Of a DNA stretch of 64,000 nt, positions 12,034-21,296 are shown piece by piece. The notes beneath the pieces were generated by a model. That model was not told the origin of the DNA and did not search any database. It was given only the letters and a program-made list of their open reading frames with translations. The stretch is from Parasponia andersonii. Its lineage: Eukaryota > Streptophyta > Magnoliopsida > Rosales > Cannabaceae. The translations under genes were made by a program, and so were the position numbers. The stretch's first letter is position 1. Every line of letters begins with the position of its first letter. The DNA lies in contig JXTB01000171.1 of the NCBI GenBank assembly GCA_002914805.1, forward strand, positions 541,391 to 605,390, given 5' to 3'.

Positions 12034-12293
12034 GGGGAGCCGACACGAGCGCAAGTGCCGCAGCCGGAGACGGATAGCAATCAAAGGACCGCCTGCCAGC
12101 ATGCATGAGACAAATCGAAGAAGAGTCTGACGGCCCACAATCCACGATCGAAGAGCTGGTAGCGGTCCATATGAGAGAGGAAGAACCGGCGAAGGTGATC
12201 CTGATCGGAGCCTTATTGCCCGAGGAGCAAAAGAATGAAATGTTGGGATTCTTAAAGCGGAATGAAGATGTCTTTGCATGGTCCTAGGATGAT

Positions 12294-13160
12294 ATGCCAG
12301 GGATAGACCCCGCACACTCCTATCACCGACTGAATATAGACCCCCATTTCCCCTCGGTTAGGCAGAAACCCCAAAGATTCGCACCAAAGAAAAATAGGGC
12401 GATCAATAAGGAAGTAGAAAAGCTACTAGAGAGCGGTCTAATCAGGGAATGCATATACCCCCGGTGGGTTTCTAACCCGGTAGTGGTGAAAAAGAAAAAC
12501 GACGACGACCGTATCTGCATAGATTTCACCAACCTGAACAAGGCCTGCCCAAAGGATAGTTTTCCCCTGCCAAGAATCGACCAAATGGTAGACGCGACGG
12601 CCGGACAATAGGATGAGCTTTATGGATGCCTATTCTGGATACAACCAGATTCCCCTGTACGCGGAAGACTAGATCCACACCGCTTTTATCACCGAGCGAG
12701 GTCTGTACTGCTACAAGCGTATGCCGTTTGGCCTGAAGAACGCAGGAGCAACCTACCAAAGGTTCATGAATAAGATGTTCGCCAGACTGTTAGGAAAGAC
12801 TATGGAGGTCTACATCGACGACATGGTCGTGAAGAGCAGGGAGGATTTAGACCATCTGAGGCATCTAGACGAATGCTTTCAGATTCTGAGGCAGCATCAG
12901 ATGCGTCTGAACCCCAAGAAGTGTGCATTTGGGTATCCTCAGGGCAATTCTTGGGACATATCGTGAGTCGGAGGGGTATTGAAGCAAATCCGACCCAGCT
13001 GACCTTGATCGCAAATGTGCAGAGGCCCTCATCCGTTCGAGAGGTTCAACGCCTGGCCGGGAAAGTAGCCGCCCTCAGCCGATTCGTATCCAAGATGTCT
13101 GACCGATGCAAGCCTTTCTTCCAATGCCTGAAGAAAAACTCTACGGTCATCTAGGGAGAA
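12294..13160 (+). pseudogene. Reverse transcriptase region of the Tat element
   Basis: RT motifs appear in order: PVVVKKKNDDDRICIDFTNL, ACPKDSFPLPRIDQMVDAT, MPFGLKNAGATYQRFMN and the catalytic MEVYIDDMVVKS, then LNPKKCAFG. The order and spacing are those of a Ty3/Gypsy RT. The region is interrupted and not functional as it stands. Confidence 0.9.
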
Positions 13161-13175
13161 GAACAGGACAAAGCA

Positions 13176-13620
13176 TTGGCAGACCTCAAGCTGTATCTGA
13201 GTCACCCACCTATCTTGGCTTCCCTGTCAGAAGGGGAGCGTCTGTACACTTATTTAGCGGTGTCCGAAGTAGCAATCAGCGCCGTACTATTCATCGAGCA
13301 AGACGGTAAACAAAAGCCGGTGTTCTATATAAGCCGCATGTTCCTAGACGCCGAAACCCGATACAGTGTGGCAGAAAAGCTAGTCCTCGCACTGGTCAAT
13401 GCTAAAAAGAAGCTCCGGCAGTACTTTGAGGCACACTCGGTCACTGTATATATAGACTTCCCCATCCGCCAAATCTTTGCCAAACCAGATCTGTCAGGAT
13501 GGCTGACCAAATGGGCCATCGAGCTGGGGGTATATGGTATCGAGTATCAGCCTCGGACGGCAAAGAAAGGGCAAGTCATGGCAGATTTTCTGGTGGAAAT
13601 CGAATCCTTTGGCGAGCGGC
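13176..13620 (+). pseudogene. First RNase H region of the Tat element
   Basis: This is the connection/RNase H part that follows RT: LASLSEGERLYTYLAVSEVA, then KPVFYISRMFLDAETRYSVA and EKLVLALVNAKKKLRQYF. In Tat elements this domain is kept but is thought to have lost activity, with the second RNase H taking over. Confidence 0.85.
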
Positions 13621-13649
13621 ATGACCTGAATCAGATGTCACAGCTTCAC

Positions 13650-14060
13650 CCTCCTTCAACTTGGACGCTCTACACGGACGGAACCACGAATGCCTCGGGG
13701 TCAGGAATCGGGATAGTCTTGTAGACCCTAACGGGCCTCAGGGTTGAGAATGCCCTGAGGCTCGGTTTCCAGGCAACTTACAATGAGGCAGAGTACGAGG
13801 CATTGTTGCAAGGCCTCGAGTTGGCACTACATTTTGGGGTAGAGGACATCACCGTGAAGACCGACTCGCAGTTGATCACGGGTCAGGTCAGGGGGGACTT
13901 TGAAGTAAAAGAGCCGAGGTTGCACAGGTATTTCTCCAAGGTGATAGGGGCAAAAGCCCGCTTTGCCAATTTCAATATCGAACTGATCCCCAAGGAGAAG
14001 AACCAGAGGGCTGACGGGCCAGCTAAGAATGCATCAATCGGGGGCACCGCTGAAAGCATA
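13650..14060 (+). pseudogene. Second (archaeal-type) RNase H region
   Basis: WTLYTDGTTNASGSGIGIVL begins a separate RNase H fold. It is followed by EAEYEALLQGLELAL and DSQLITGQV and then by KNQRADGPAKNAS. The D...E...D order is typical of the aRNH acquired by the Tat lineage. The same arrangement appears in the minus-strand element at 47600-53093. Confidence 0.85.
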
Positions 14061-14319
14061 GAGGTTCTTTTAGACGGCGAAGGCATGACAGACCCCCTGC
14101 AGACCCCTGTGCACCACGTGTTCGCAACTAGTGCTGCTGACGAAGGGTGGATGAGGCCCATCACGCAATATTTGACGTTGGGGAACCTACCCACAGACCC
14201 CCGGGAAGCAAGGTCAGTCAGACTAAAAGCCGCCAGGTACTCAATGGTGGGTGAACAGTTATACAGGAGATCGATGATGGGTCCGATGCTGCGCTGCATA
14301 GGACCCTCGAAGCACAAAA

Positions 14320-15373
14320 ATTGATGGAGGAGATCCACGAGGGAGTATGTGGCAACCATTCTGGCGGGTGCAGCCTCGCCCACAAGGCTCTAACGGTCGG
14401 ATACTTTTGGCCCTACATGATGACGGAGGCAACCAAATTCGTAAAAAAATGTGATAAACGCCAGAGGTTTGCCCCGATGAAGCATCAACCTGTGGAGATT
14501 CTTCATTCGAACATAACTCCTTGGCCGTTTGCCAAGTGGGGTCTGGATATCATCGGAGAGCTCCCCAGAAGTCCAGGAGGAAAGAGATACATCCTGCTAG
14601 CCACAGACTATTTCACCAAGTGGGTAGAGGCCGAAGCCTACACGACAGTTAATAAAGCAGACACGATTAACTTCATCTGGAAGAACATAATCTGCCGATT
14701 CGGAATCCCGAAGGAGATACACGCCGACCATGGCATGCAATTCCAAAATGCCAAGCTTAAGGAGTTGTACGAGCTGTATGATATAAGGCTCAGTTTCTCT
14801 TCCGTAAACTACCCTCAAGGGAACGGTCAAGCAGAGGCGACGAACAAAGCCACATTCAGCAACATCAAAAAGAACTTGTAGGAGGCTAAAGGCAAGTGGT
14901 TAGTAGAACTGCCAGCCGTTGTGTGGGCCCATCAAACCACAGAGCGGAGGTCTACTAGGAGAATGCCATTCACCATGGTCTACGGATCAGAGGCTGTGAT
15001 CCCGACCGAGGTCGGCCTCCCGACCCTCCGCTCCGAAGTGGTAAAGGACCCCCCCTTAAACGAGCGCCAGTTAAGCCACAACACAAACCTCCTGGAAGAA
15101 ACAAGAAGCATGGCCTTGGTCCACTTGGCTTCATACCACCAACAAGCAAGGTCTTACTACGCTAAATAGGTCAGCGCCTGATGATTCGGCGCTGGGGATT
15201 GGGTCCTAAAAGCCAGAATAGGGAATTCCTCGAAACTGGACTCCAATTGGATCGGACCCTATGAGGTAATCAAAGCGCTCAACAACGGCGCATATGTCTT
15301 GAAGGAACTCAAAACGGGGAAAAGCGTGCCGAACACGTGGAACGCTCAGCACTTGAAAAAATATTATGTGTAA
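14320..15373 (+). pseudogene. Integrase region of the Tat element
   Basis: The zinc-binding N-terminal part (HEGVCGNHSGG, then KKCDKRQRFA) is followed by the catalytic core: WGLDIIGELPRSPGGKRYIL, ATDYFTKWVEAEA, FGIPKEIHADHGMQF and NYPQGNGQAEATN. The C-terminal GPYEVIKALNNGAYVLKEL motif follows. The last codons (HLKKYYV) end at 15373. No chromodomain is seen, as expected for Tat. The region is interrupted. Confidence 0.88.
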
Positions 15374-15482
15374 GGCGCGCATATATGATGTAAGACCATG
15401 CGAATATTTATATTATTGAATAGTTTAAATCTAAAACAGGTCAAGCCCCTTTTCTGCCTCATGAATTCATCTTTTGGACTGT

Positions 15483-15675
15483 TACGGAAGAAAGGGTCTG
15501 TCCGCAAAGGCAGACCCAACGTTTTGTGTAGCTACGGAAAAGGAGGTCAGCCCATACAGGGCAGATCAGACATCTTATACTGATACGGAAAGGATCTGCC
15601 CACAGAGGCAGACCCAATGTTTAATGCTAACTACGGTGTAGGGTCAGCCCATAGCGGCAGACCTCGAAAGTGCTT
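15483..15675 (+). repeat. About 50-bp tandem repeats after integrase
   Basis: TACGGA/TACGGT recurs at 15483, 15533, 15584 and 15632, giving spacings of 50, 51 and 48 bases. Each unit contains a variant of (GT)CAGCCCATA or CTGCCCACAGAGGCAGACC. The array lies directly before the 101-bp array in the 3' untranslated part of the Tat element. Confidence 0.75.
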
Positions 15676-16230
15676 GCACTTTGGGACTCACGTCGCTCGT
15701 CGATGACCCAAAAAAATGTGCGAAGGATAAACGGCTGTGCAAAGCCAAAACTTACCAGCAGACTTCGAAATTGCTCGCACTTTGGGACTCACGTCGCTCG
15801 TCGACGGCCCGAGAAAACGTGCGAAGGATAAGCTACTGTGCAAAACAAAACCTTGCCAGCAGACTTCGAGAATGCCCGCACTCTGGGACTCACGTCGCTC
15901 GTCGACGGCCCGAGAAAACGTGCGAAAGATAAGCTGCTGTGCAAAGCCAAAACTTGCCAGCAGACTTCGAAAGTGCTCGCACTTTGGGACTCACGTCGCT
16001 CGTCGACGACCCGAGAAAACATGCGAAGGATAAGCTGCTGTGCAAAGCCAAAACTTGCCAGCAGACCTCGGGAGTGCTCGCACTCTGGGACTCACGTCGC
16101 TCAACGACGACCCGAGAAAACACTCGAAGAGAAAAATCGCTGCCCACCAAAAATCCACCAGCAAACCTCGAAAAATGATCATGCTCTGGGAATCAAATCG
16201 AGCAATAAAGTACTTGTCGATGACCCACGA
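15660..16230 (+). repeat. 101-bp tandem array in Tat 3' untranslated region
   Basis: GGGACTCACGTCGCTC and its context recur with the same phase point (CACT...) at 15677, 15778, 15879, 15980 and 16081: an exact 101-bp period for five copies, followed by one degenerate copy. Units share GCAAAGCCAAAACTTGCCAG and CCCGAGAAAACGTGCGAA. Overlapping open frames on both strands within it are by-products of the repeat. Tat/Ogre elements are known to carry such arrays here, and these can seed satellites. Confidence 0.92.
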
Positions 16231-16674
16231 AAACGTACGAAGAGAAGGGGGCGTGCAACCAAAAAGCTAGCCAGCGGACCCCCGAAGGAACACTTTTAGT
16301 TACACGAAGAGCAAAAGGAAGGCAGGGTCAAAATCCACCCGTTGGAAACAGACCCTCCCTAAGGAGTGTTTTGACTACACGAAAAATTAAAGGAAAACAG
16401 ACTCTAGCCAAGTAAAGGTCTGTCTTTGCATGGTCCATATGTGAACAGATTTGGAGTCTACCCGTTGGAAGTAGTCCAGAGACAAATCAAACATAAAAGC
16501 GAGAATCAAGATTAAAGCCTATTTATTACGTCCTAAAAATACAAAGTACGTGGGTAATGGCGGTGAGCATTCGGGAGCCCTACTGGCGAGGCGCAGGTTT
16601 AGAGCGGACTCTTATCATTTATTCGAAGGGTTACAATGAACGAATAGCTTTACAAATATACAGAATTAGGGGTC

Positions 16675-19600
16675 CTAGTTACCTCCGTCCGAGGAGGCGC
16701 GGCCAACCCCAGCACTTGAACTGGCTTTGGAGAAGGGTGGCGAGGCCGGATCAAATTCATCACTGGATACGACGACCACGCCAGACCCTTCACCGATTGA
16801 GACCCCAAGGCTAGGCTGAATGACCGGGGCTTCCGGAGTTCGATCTGGCGGACCAGAAGCAGGGATAAGCTCTGCGGCACTGGGGGCAGATGTAGAGGGT
16901 CCATCCTTTTCCACAGCAAGCATCTTCAGCACGTCGGATGGGTATATAATTCTAATCTCGTCCCCGAGCTGCTGCATGTAGTGCTTGATGGAGTAGTGGT
17001 CCCTCTCGACGCCTTTCTGATCTTCAAATTGGTCTGGCGTCACCACCTCAGCATGGTTTTCAAATTCTCTATTCTCCCAGCCAGACCTATAACTTTCCGC
17101 AGAAAGAATGTCTACCTGCTTCTGGTACCTTATTTTTAACTTCTCCGCATCCGCCAGTCTATCCTTCAGCACTGCCAATCTGAGTTCTACCTACCACTGT
17201 GATAAGTCGACCAATAAAGAATTAATACCAGCGAGGTCTGCGCAATGTTTACGAGATGTCTCCACCTGAGCACCCATCAGATTTTTATGGTTCAGAAAGA
17301 GATATCGGTTCACCTCGTGGGACCGATCAAGTCTGCGTTGCAGAGCATGGGCTTCTAGCTTGGCCGCCGCCTCGGCTTTCCTCGCTTCCTTGGCATCTTC
17401 GACAACCTGATCTCGAGTGATGAAGGCCAGTCTCATCTCTGCCCCCGCACTTTGGAGCTCTTGCTCTTTGATCCTCAGCTCGCCCTGAGCCAACCTGGCA
17501 GCTTCGGATTGGGCAAGCCTGTCGGCCTCCGCCTGAGCTAATCTCGCAGCTAGCTCCTCGCTTCTGGCTTTCTCAACACTCATGGCGTGCACCACCGCAC
17601 TGCTAACCCTCGCTTCTTCGAGGCCCCGATATATGTCAAAGTCAGACCTTAATTCAGCGAGGGCGGCCTCGCTGCGCTCGGCCAGTGCAGAACGGGAGCT
17701 CAGCTCTTCGGTCAAACCCTTAACGCTAGTAGAGTAGAAGGACCGGATGGTGGACAGCTGCAAGTTAAGCAACAAAGGAGCAGGTCGGCATTTATCAAAG
17801 ACGTTGAAAAAACATAAAAACACCCAAGTGTGACAAACCTGCGCGAGAGTGCGGGTGGTGAGAAGCTCGACATTCTCTGGAGTAAGGGCCTCCAGCTCTG
17901 GCTCCGTGGCTGGATCATCCCTTTGTGCATCATCCACGCCCGGGGAACGCGGCCCCTCCTCGACGGTCATAAGGGCATCCTCTCTATCCGCCGGGCACGC
18001 CTCCAGAGCAGGAGTGATAGGGACGGAGGAAGGCCCGGAGCCGTCAGGAACGCCGCCGAGCACGAAGGGAGGCGGTACACCTCCTCCAGACTGGCCACCG
18101 CGTGCTAACCGTTTCCTCCTTAGAAGGGTCAGCGTCGCCCCATCATCGTCACTATCGGACGAAAAGACGACCTTGCCCCTCTTCTCCACCCGGCCCTCTT
18201 CCTCATTTGATGAGCCGACCTCGCGTTGCCGCTTTGTAGGGGAGGGGAGGAGAGTCTGGATTTCAGTCTCGGAACTCCCCCACTGAGCTCAGCGATCTCT
18301 TCACCGAGGTTAATGGCGCTCGATTTCGAACTGGAGTCAGGGATGGGGGAGATCGCTGCTGCAGATCCCCAGTCGGACCTGGCGTCATCGCTTCCCCGTG
18401 CGTGATCAGAAGCGCAAACGGTCCCCCGGGTGGAGATCCGCCAGTGTCGGAGCAGGGAACCGCTGATTCTGCTCCTCCCGAATGCACCATGAGGCGCCAG
18501 CCAGCAGACGCCTTGGCTTGAGCTTTTGATGCCGTGGCTCTCCCTTTGATGGGAGAGGGACCGGCTGACGGGCCCGTCTCAGAGCCTGTGAAAAATAAAC
18601 AACGAGATTAGTCTGCGGTCACGGCCCGACCCACAAAGGTTCAAAGATTTAAACATAGACTTACCCCTAACCCTTTTGGGGGCGACGTTTTCTTCCTCGC
18701 GGAGCCTGACGCACTCTGCAGCCACAAGCCTCACGGCCTCCTCGAGTTCGTGATTGGATGGTGCTACCAGATCGTTGGTGCCCGCCAGGTGGCTTGAAGC
18801 CGCAACCTGCCGACTCACCATGGTGATCCTGTCGCTTTCGTCCCGGCGAAATCGGTTCAGGGCGGAGGCGTCGAGTCGACTCCTTAGGTGCTTGGTGATG
18901 ACCCAGGTGTCCAAAGGAAAGGGGAGGTACGAGACCATCCTAGGCATCAGGTTCATCATCAGGGGGTTGAGGACGGCTTGAATATGTCGACATTCCCCCG
19001 GGGAGCTGAAGATTATGATCCCCTCCAGGCTTTTGAGCCGCCCAGCCGACAGGTACGGCTCAAACCTGCTTTCTTCTGCTGAGGCTGCACAGGGCAAAGT
19101 AACATGAGCAATAATATCAGGAGAGGACTCAGAGCCAAAGATCATGGTCTGATACTTACTCTGCAGGAAGACTGAGGGGACTTGGAAATGCTCTCCGTTC
19201 ACCCAAGGGGAGCACCAACCCCTCCAACGGCATAAAGCCTGGCATGAGAGTCCCATTGTTTGTCTGACCGCAGCAGCCCCCAAAAGATGTGGGGCCCAGG
19301 TAGCGGCTGGAGATAGAAGGTGGGGTAGGAGCCCTTCTTGGGATGAGAACAAGTTTATAAGCATAAAAGACAACCTGCAGGTCGATATGCATGTTGTAGA
19401 TAACTGATAGGGCAGAGAGCCCCATCAGAATCATAATCCCGTTCGCATTCAGTTGCATCGGATGGATTCCCGTCAAGGCAAAAAATTGATGGATTAACGG
19501 AGGAAGAGGGAATCGCAGGCAGTCCAGATGCTTCCTGCCCAAGACGATGGAACCCTCGGGGGCACAGGGGCGAAGGTACCAGTCTGAGGACCTTTAACTC

Positions 19601-19700
19601 GTTGAAGCGTCACTCCTCCGAGGAGGCAGAGCTGCCTCCTCAGTGAGTCTAATTCTGAATCCATAATAGGTTGCAACTCCTGATTTTGATTCGAAGCCAT
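16675..19700 (-). pseudogene. Antisense ORF of the Tat element (Transposase_28-like), with introns
   Basis: A long coding region runs against gag-pol, starting at MASNQNQELQPIMDSELD (19700). The N-terminal part, PPLIHQFFALTGIHPMQLNA then GIMILMGLSALS, resembles the 'putative gypsy type transposon' domain (Pfam Transposase_28). The rest is low-complexity and coiled-coil, with an R-L-A-Q-A/S-E repeat near 17480-17560. Three short introns with canonical GT-AG ends are visible: 19159-19085, 18664-18586 and 17838-17758 (75, 79 and 81 bases). Antisense ORFs at this place are known from Tat elements such as Grande; their role is unknown. I have not joined the exons or judged whether the frame is whole. 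Confidence 0.72.
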
Positions 19701-20024
19701 TGTTCTGAAAAACGACTGGAAGAGTAAGAGTCTTTAGAGAAGAAGGAAGCAGAAACCCTGGGATGTTATGAGGTTGGGGCGATTGAAAATTTTGGTAAAA
19801 TGGCAAATGAACACAGTTGCGATTTTTAAAGGGGAGAAGCCGAAAAGTTTTTCTGAAAGAGGAGAGAATAAAAGAAACCGAGCAGTCAGAACTTCAAAAT
19901 TCAAAAAGATCTCGTGATGAGGAATGGCGTATCTCCGCATCGGGAAGAGGGAACCACGTGCGTCTCTCATATTGGAGAAGCGAAGAGATAATTTCCCCAC
20001 TTGATAGACACGAATCCATCAAGT

Positions 20025-20041
20025 AGGGAAATGGGGGCAGT
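20025..20041 (+). other. Polypurine tract of the Tat element
   Basis: AGGGAAATGGGGGCAG sits immediately upstream of the 3' LTR start at 20042. It is the expected primer for plus-strand DNA synthesis in LTR elements. Confidence 0.7.
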
Positions 20042-20911
20042 TGTGGGACCCGTTCCCGAACCTTGTGCCACGAGGAAGGCCACGCAGATCGCACGTGATT
20101 TCACAATCGGCCATTGGGCCGTCTGAGGTTAGGGCCGAATCCATCACTGACCACAGATGGTTTAGCCCAGTCAGACCCTAACCTCGACAGCTGGGGGTCG
20201 GAAGCCCCAAGGGTCTACCATCTGGGAATAGCGGCCCTTACCTCAACAGCTGGGGGTCAGGAGCCCCAAGAGTCTGCCATCTGGGAACGGCGGCCCTAAA
20301 GGGTCAGAAGCCCCGAGGGTCCTCAGACTGAATATAATAGAAAGCAACCCATAGCTCCAGACCCAGACAGAGCATTTAATGCGATCCTGGGTAGGTGTGT
20401 GTGCCAGGGACAAGCCGTCCTGACAGAACGGCGATTTGCCCAAATCTTACTCCTGACAACTTGAGACCATAGGAGGCGGCGAAAATCAGGCCACGGTAGC
20501 ACAGAGGAGATGACAGAAATCTCGGCCCGTGACCGTTGAAAAAGATCTTGAGGTGAAAGGTACTCATTCCGGAGATTGAGAACCAGGCGGTTCACTATCT
20601 CAGGGCTACGTATAAAAAAGTCATGCGTTCCCGAGAGGGACATGTACGCTTAAAAAAACTGATATATATAAAAAAATCTGTAAACAAAAAAGACAGAGAG
20701 ATATTCATACTGAAATATTTTCCTTGCTACCCAACACAAAGATAAACCACTGACTTAAGCATCGGAGAGTCTTTACAGGTGGCCACCCCTGACTCTCCGA
20801 TCTTGCTTGGAGTTCCGAGAGCTTTGAGACAGCAAGGACACGTGGACAGTTGGAGAATATAGCGTCAGCAATTCGAGACATGTGGACGGCTAGTGAGAGA
20901 CCGCACCAACA
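20042..20911 (+). repeat. 3' LTR of the Tat element
   Basis: It starts TGTGGGACCCGTTCCCG and ends CCGCACCAACA, followed by CTTAC. The length is 870 bp. The first 119 bases match 9761-9879. It contains a 59-bp direct repeat at about 20182-20330 (unit with CAGCTGGGGGTC and GCCCCAAG). A TATATATAAAAAAAT stretch lies near 20661. Confidence 0.85.
20182..20330 (+). repeat. 59-bp direct repeats in the LTR
   Basis: CCTC(G/A)ACAGCTGGGGGTC begins at 20182 and 20241, a 59-bp period, with a third partial copy from about 20300 (GGGTCAGAAGCCCCGAGG). The array lies in the U3 part of the 3' LTR. Confidence 0.75.
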
Positions 20912-20916
20912 CTTAC

Positions 20917-21291
20917 TACATAAGAAATCGAATAATTAGTAAAGAGATATAAGGGCTCTACTTATAAATGAATGGAGAGGTGGAAACTTGCATTTGATTT
21001 ACTAAGATATTTGGCACCTAAAATTTAGATTACCAAGAAGACAGCTTTTTCTCGGACCCGCTATTTATGACATAATTTACTCCTTGATAAAAATTGAATT
21101 CGAAAGCTTTGAGAACATATGAATTGTAACTCTAGTCCTTAGCTTTTGGAAGCCATAAGAAACACATCAATCCGATAAGTACGAAGACGTTTATGCCCAA
21201 CATAATGAGATATGCTCCGTAAATAATGGGAAAAGATATTCACCAAAAAATAATTGTTTTTCCTTTTTATTTTTTTCTAATGAGAAATCTT
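20917..21291. other. Spacer, no gene recognised
   Basis: About 375 bases of AT-rich DNA between the Tat element and the next solo LTR. A short open stretch on minus (21239-21132) ends in a hydrophobic segment followed by WLPKAKD, but it has no start or splice acceptor. Confidence 0.4.
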
Positions 21292-21296
21292 AAACC

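Larger units (their letters stand above)
9761..20911 (+). mobile_element. Ty3/Gypsy element, Tat lineage, with antisense ORF
   Basis: This 11.15-kb element has gag-pol on plus, then tandem arrays, then a long antisense ORF, a polypurine tract and the 3' LTR. Tat lineage is shown by a second RNase H after the RT-RNase H, a gag with a CxxHxxxGHDTxxC motif, and an antisense ORF before the 3' LTR, all known for Tat elements such as Grande and RIRE2. The target duplication is TTTAC/CTTAC (9756-9760 and 20912-20916; one mismatch). The 5' LTR is mostly hidden behind an N at 9880. Gag-pol is broken by several disruptions (roughly eight), so it is a fossil. LTR difference over the 119 comparable bases is about 4%, suggesting insertion within the last few million years. 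It is much richer in GC than its surroundings. Confidence 0.9.

Noticed and set aside
15681-16299. Overlapping open frames of 60-150 codons on both strands
   Set aside because: They are produced by the 101-bp tandem array, whose unit happens to be open in several frames; protein repeats shift frame with each unit.
21132-21239. Minus-strand stretch with YGAYLIMLGINVFVLIGLM and WLPKAKD, reminiscent of the C-terminal segment of WAT1-type transporters
   Set aside because: There is no splice acceptor before it, no start codon, and the resemblance rests on hydrophobic residues. It also lies on the wrong side of exons 1-4 to belong to the same gene.
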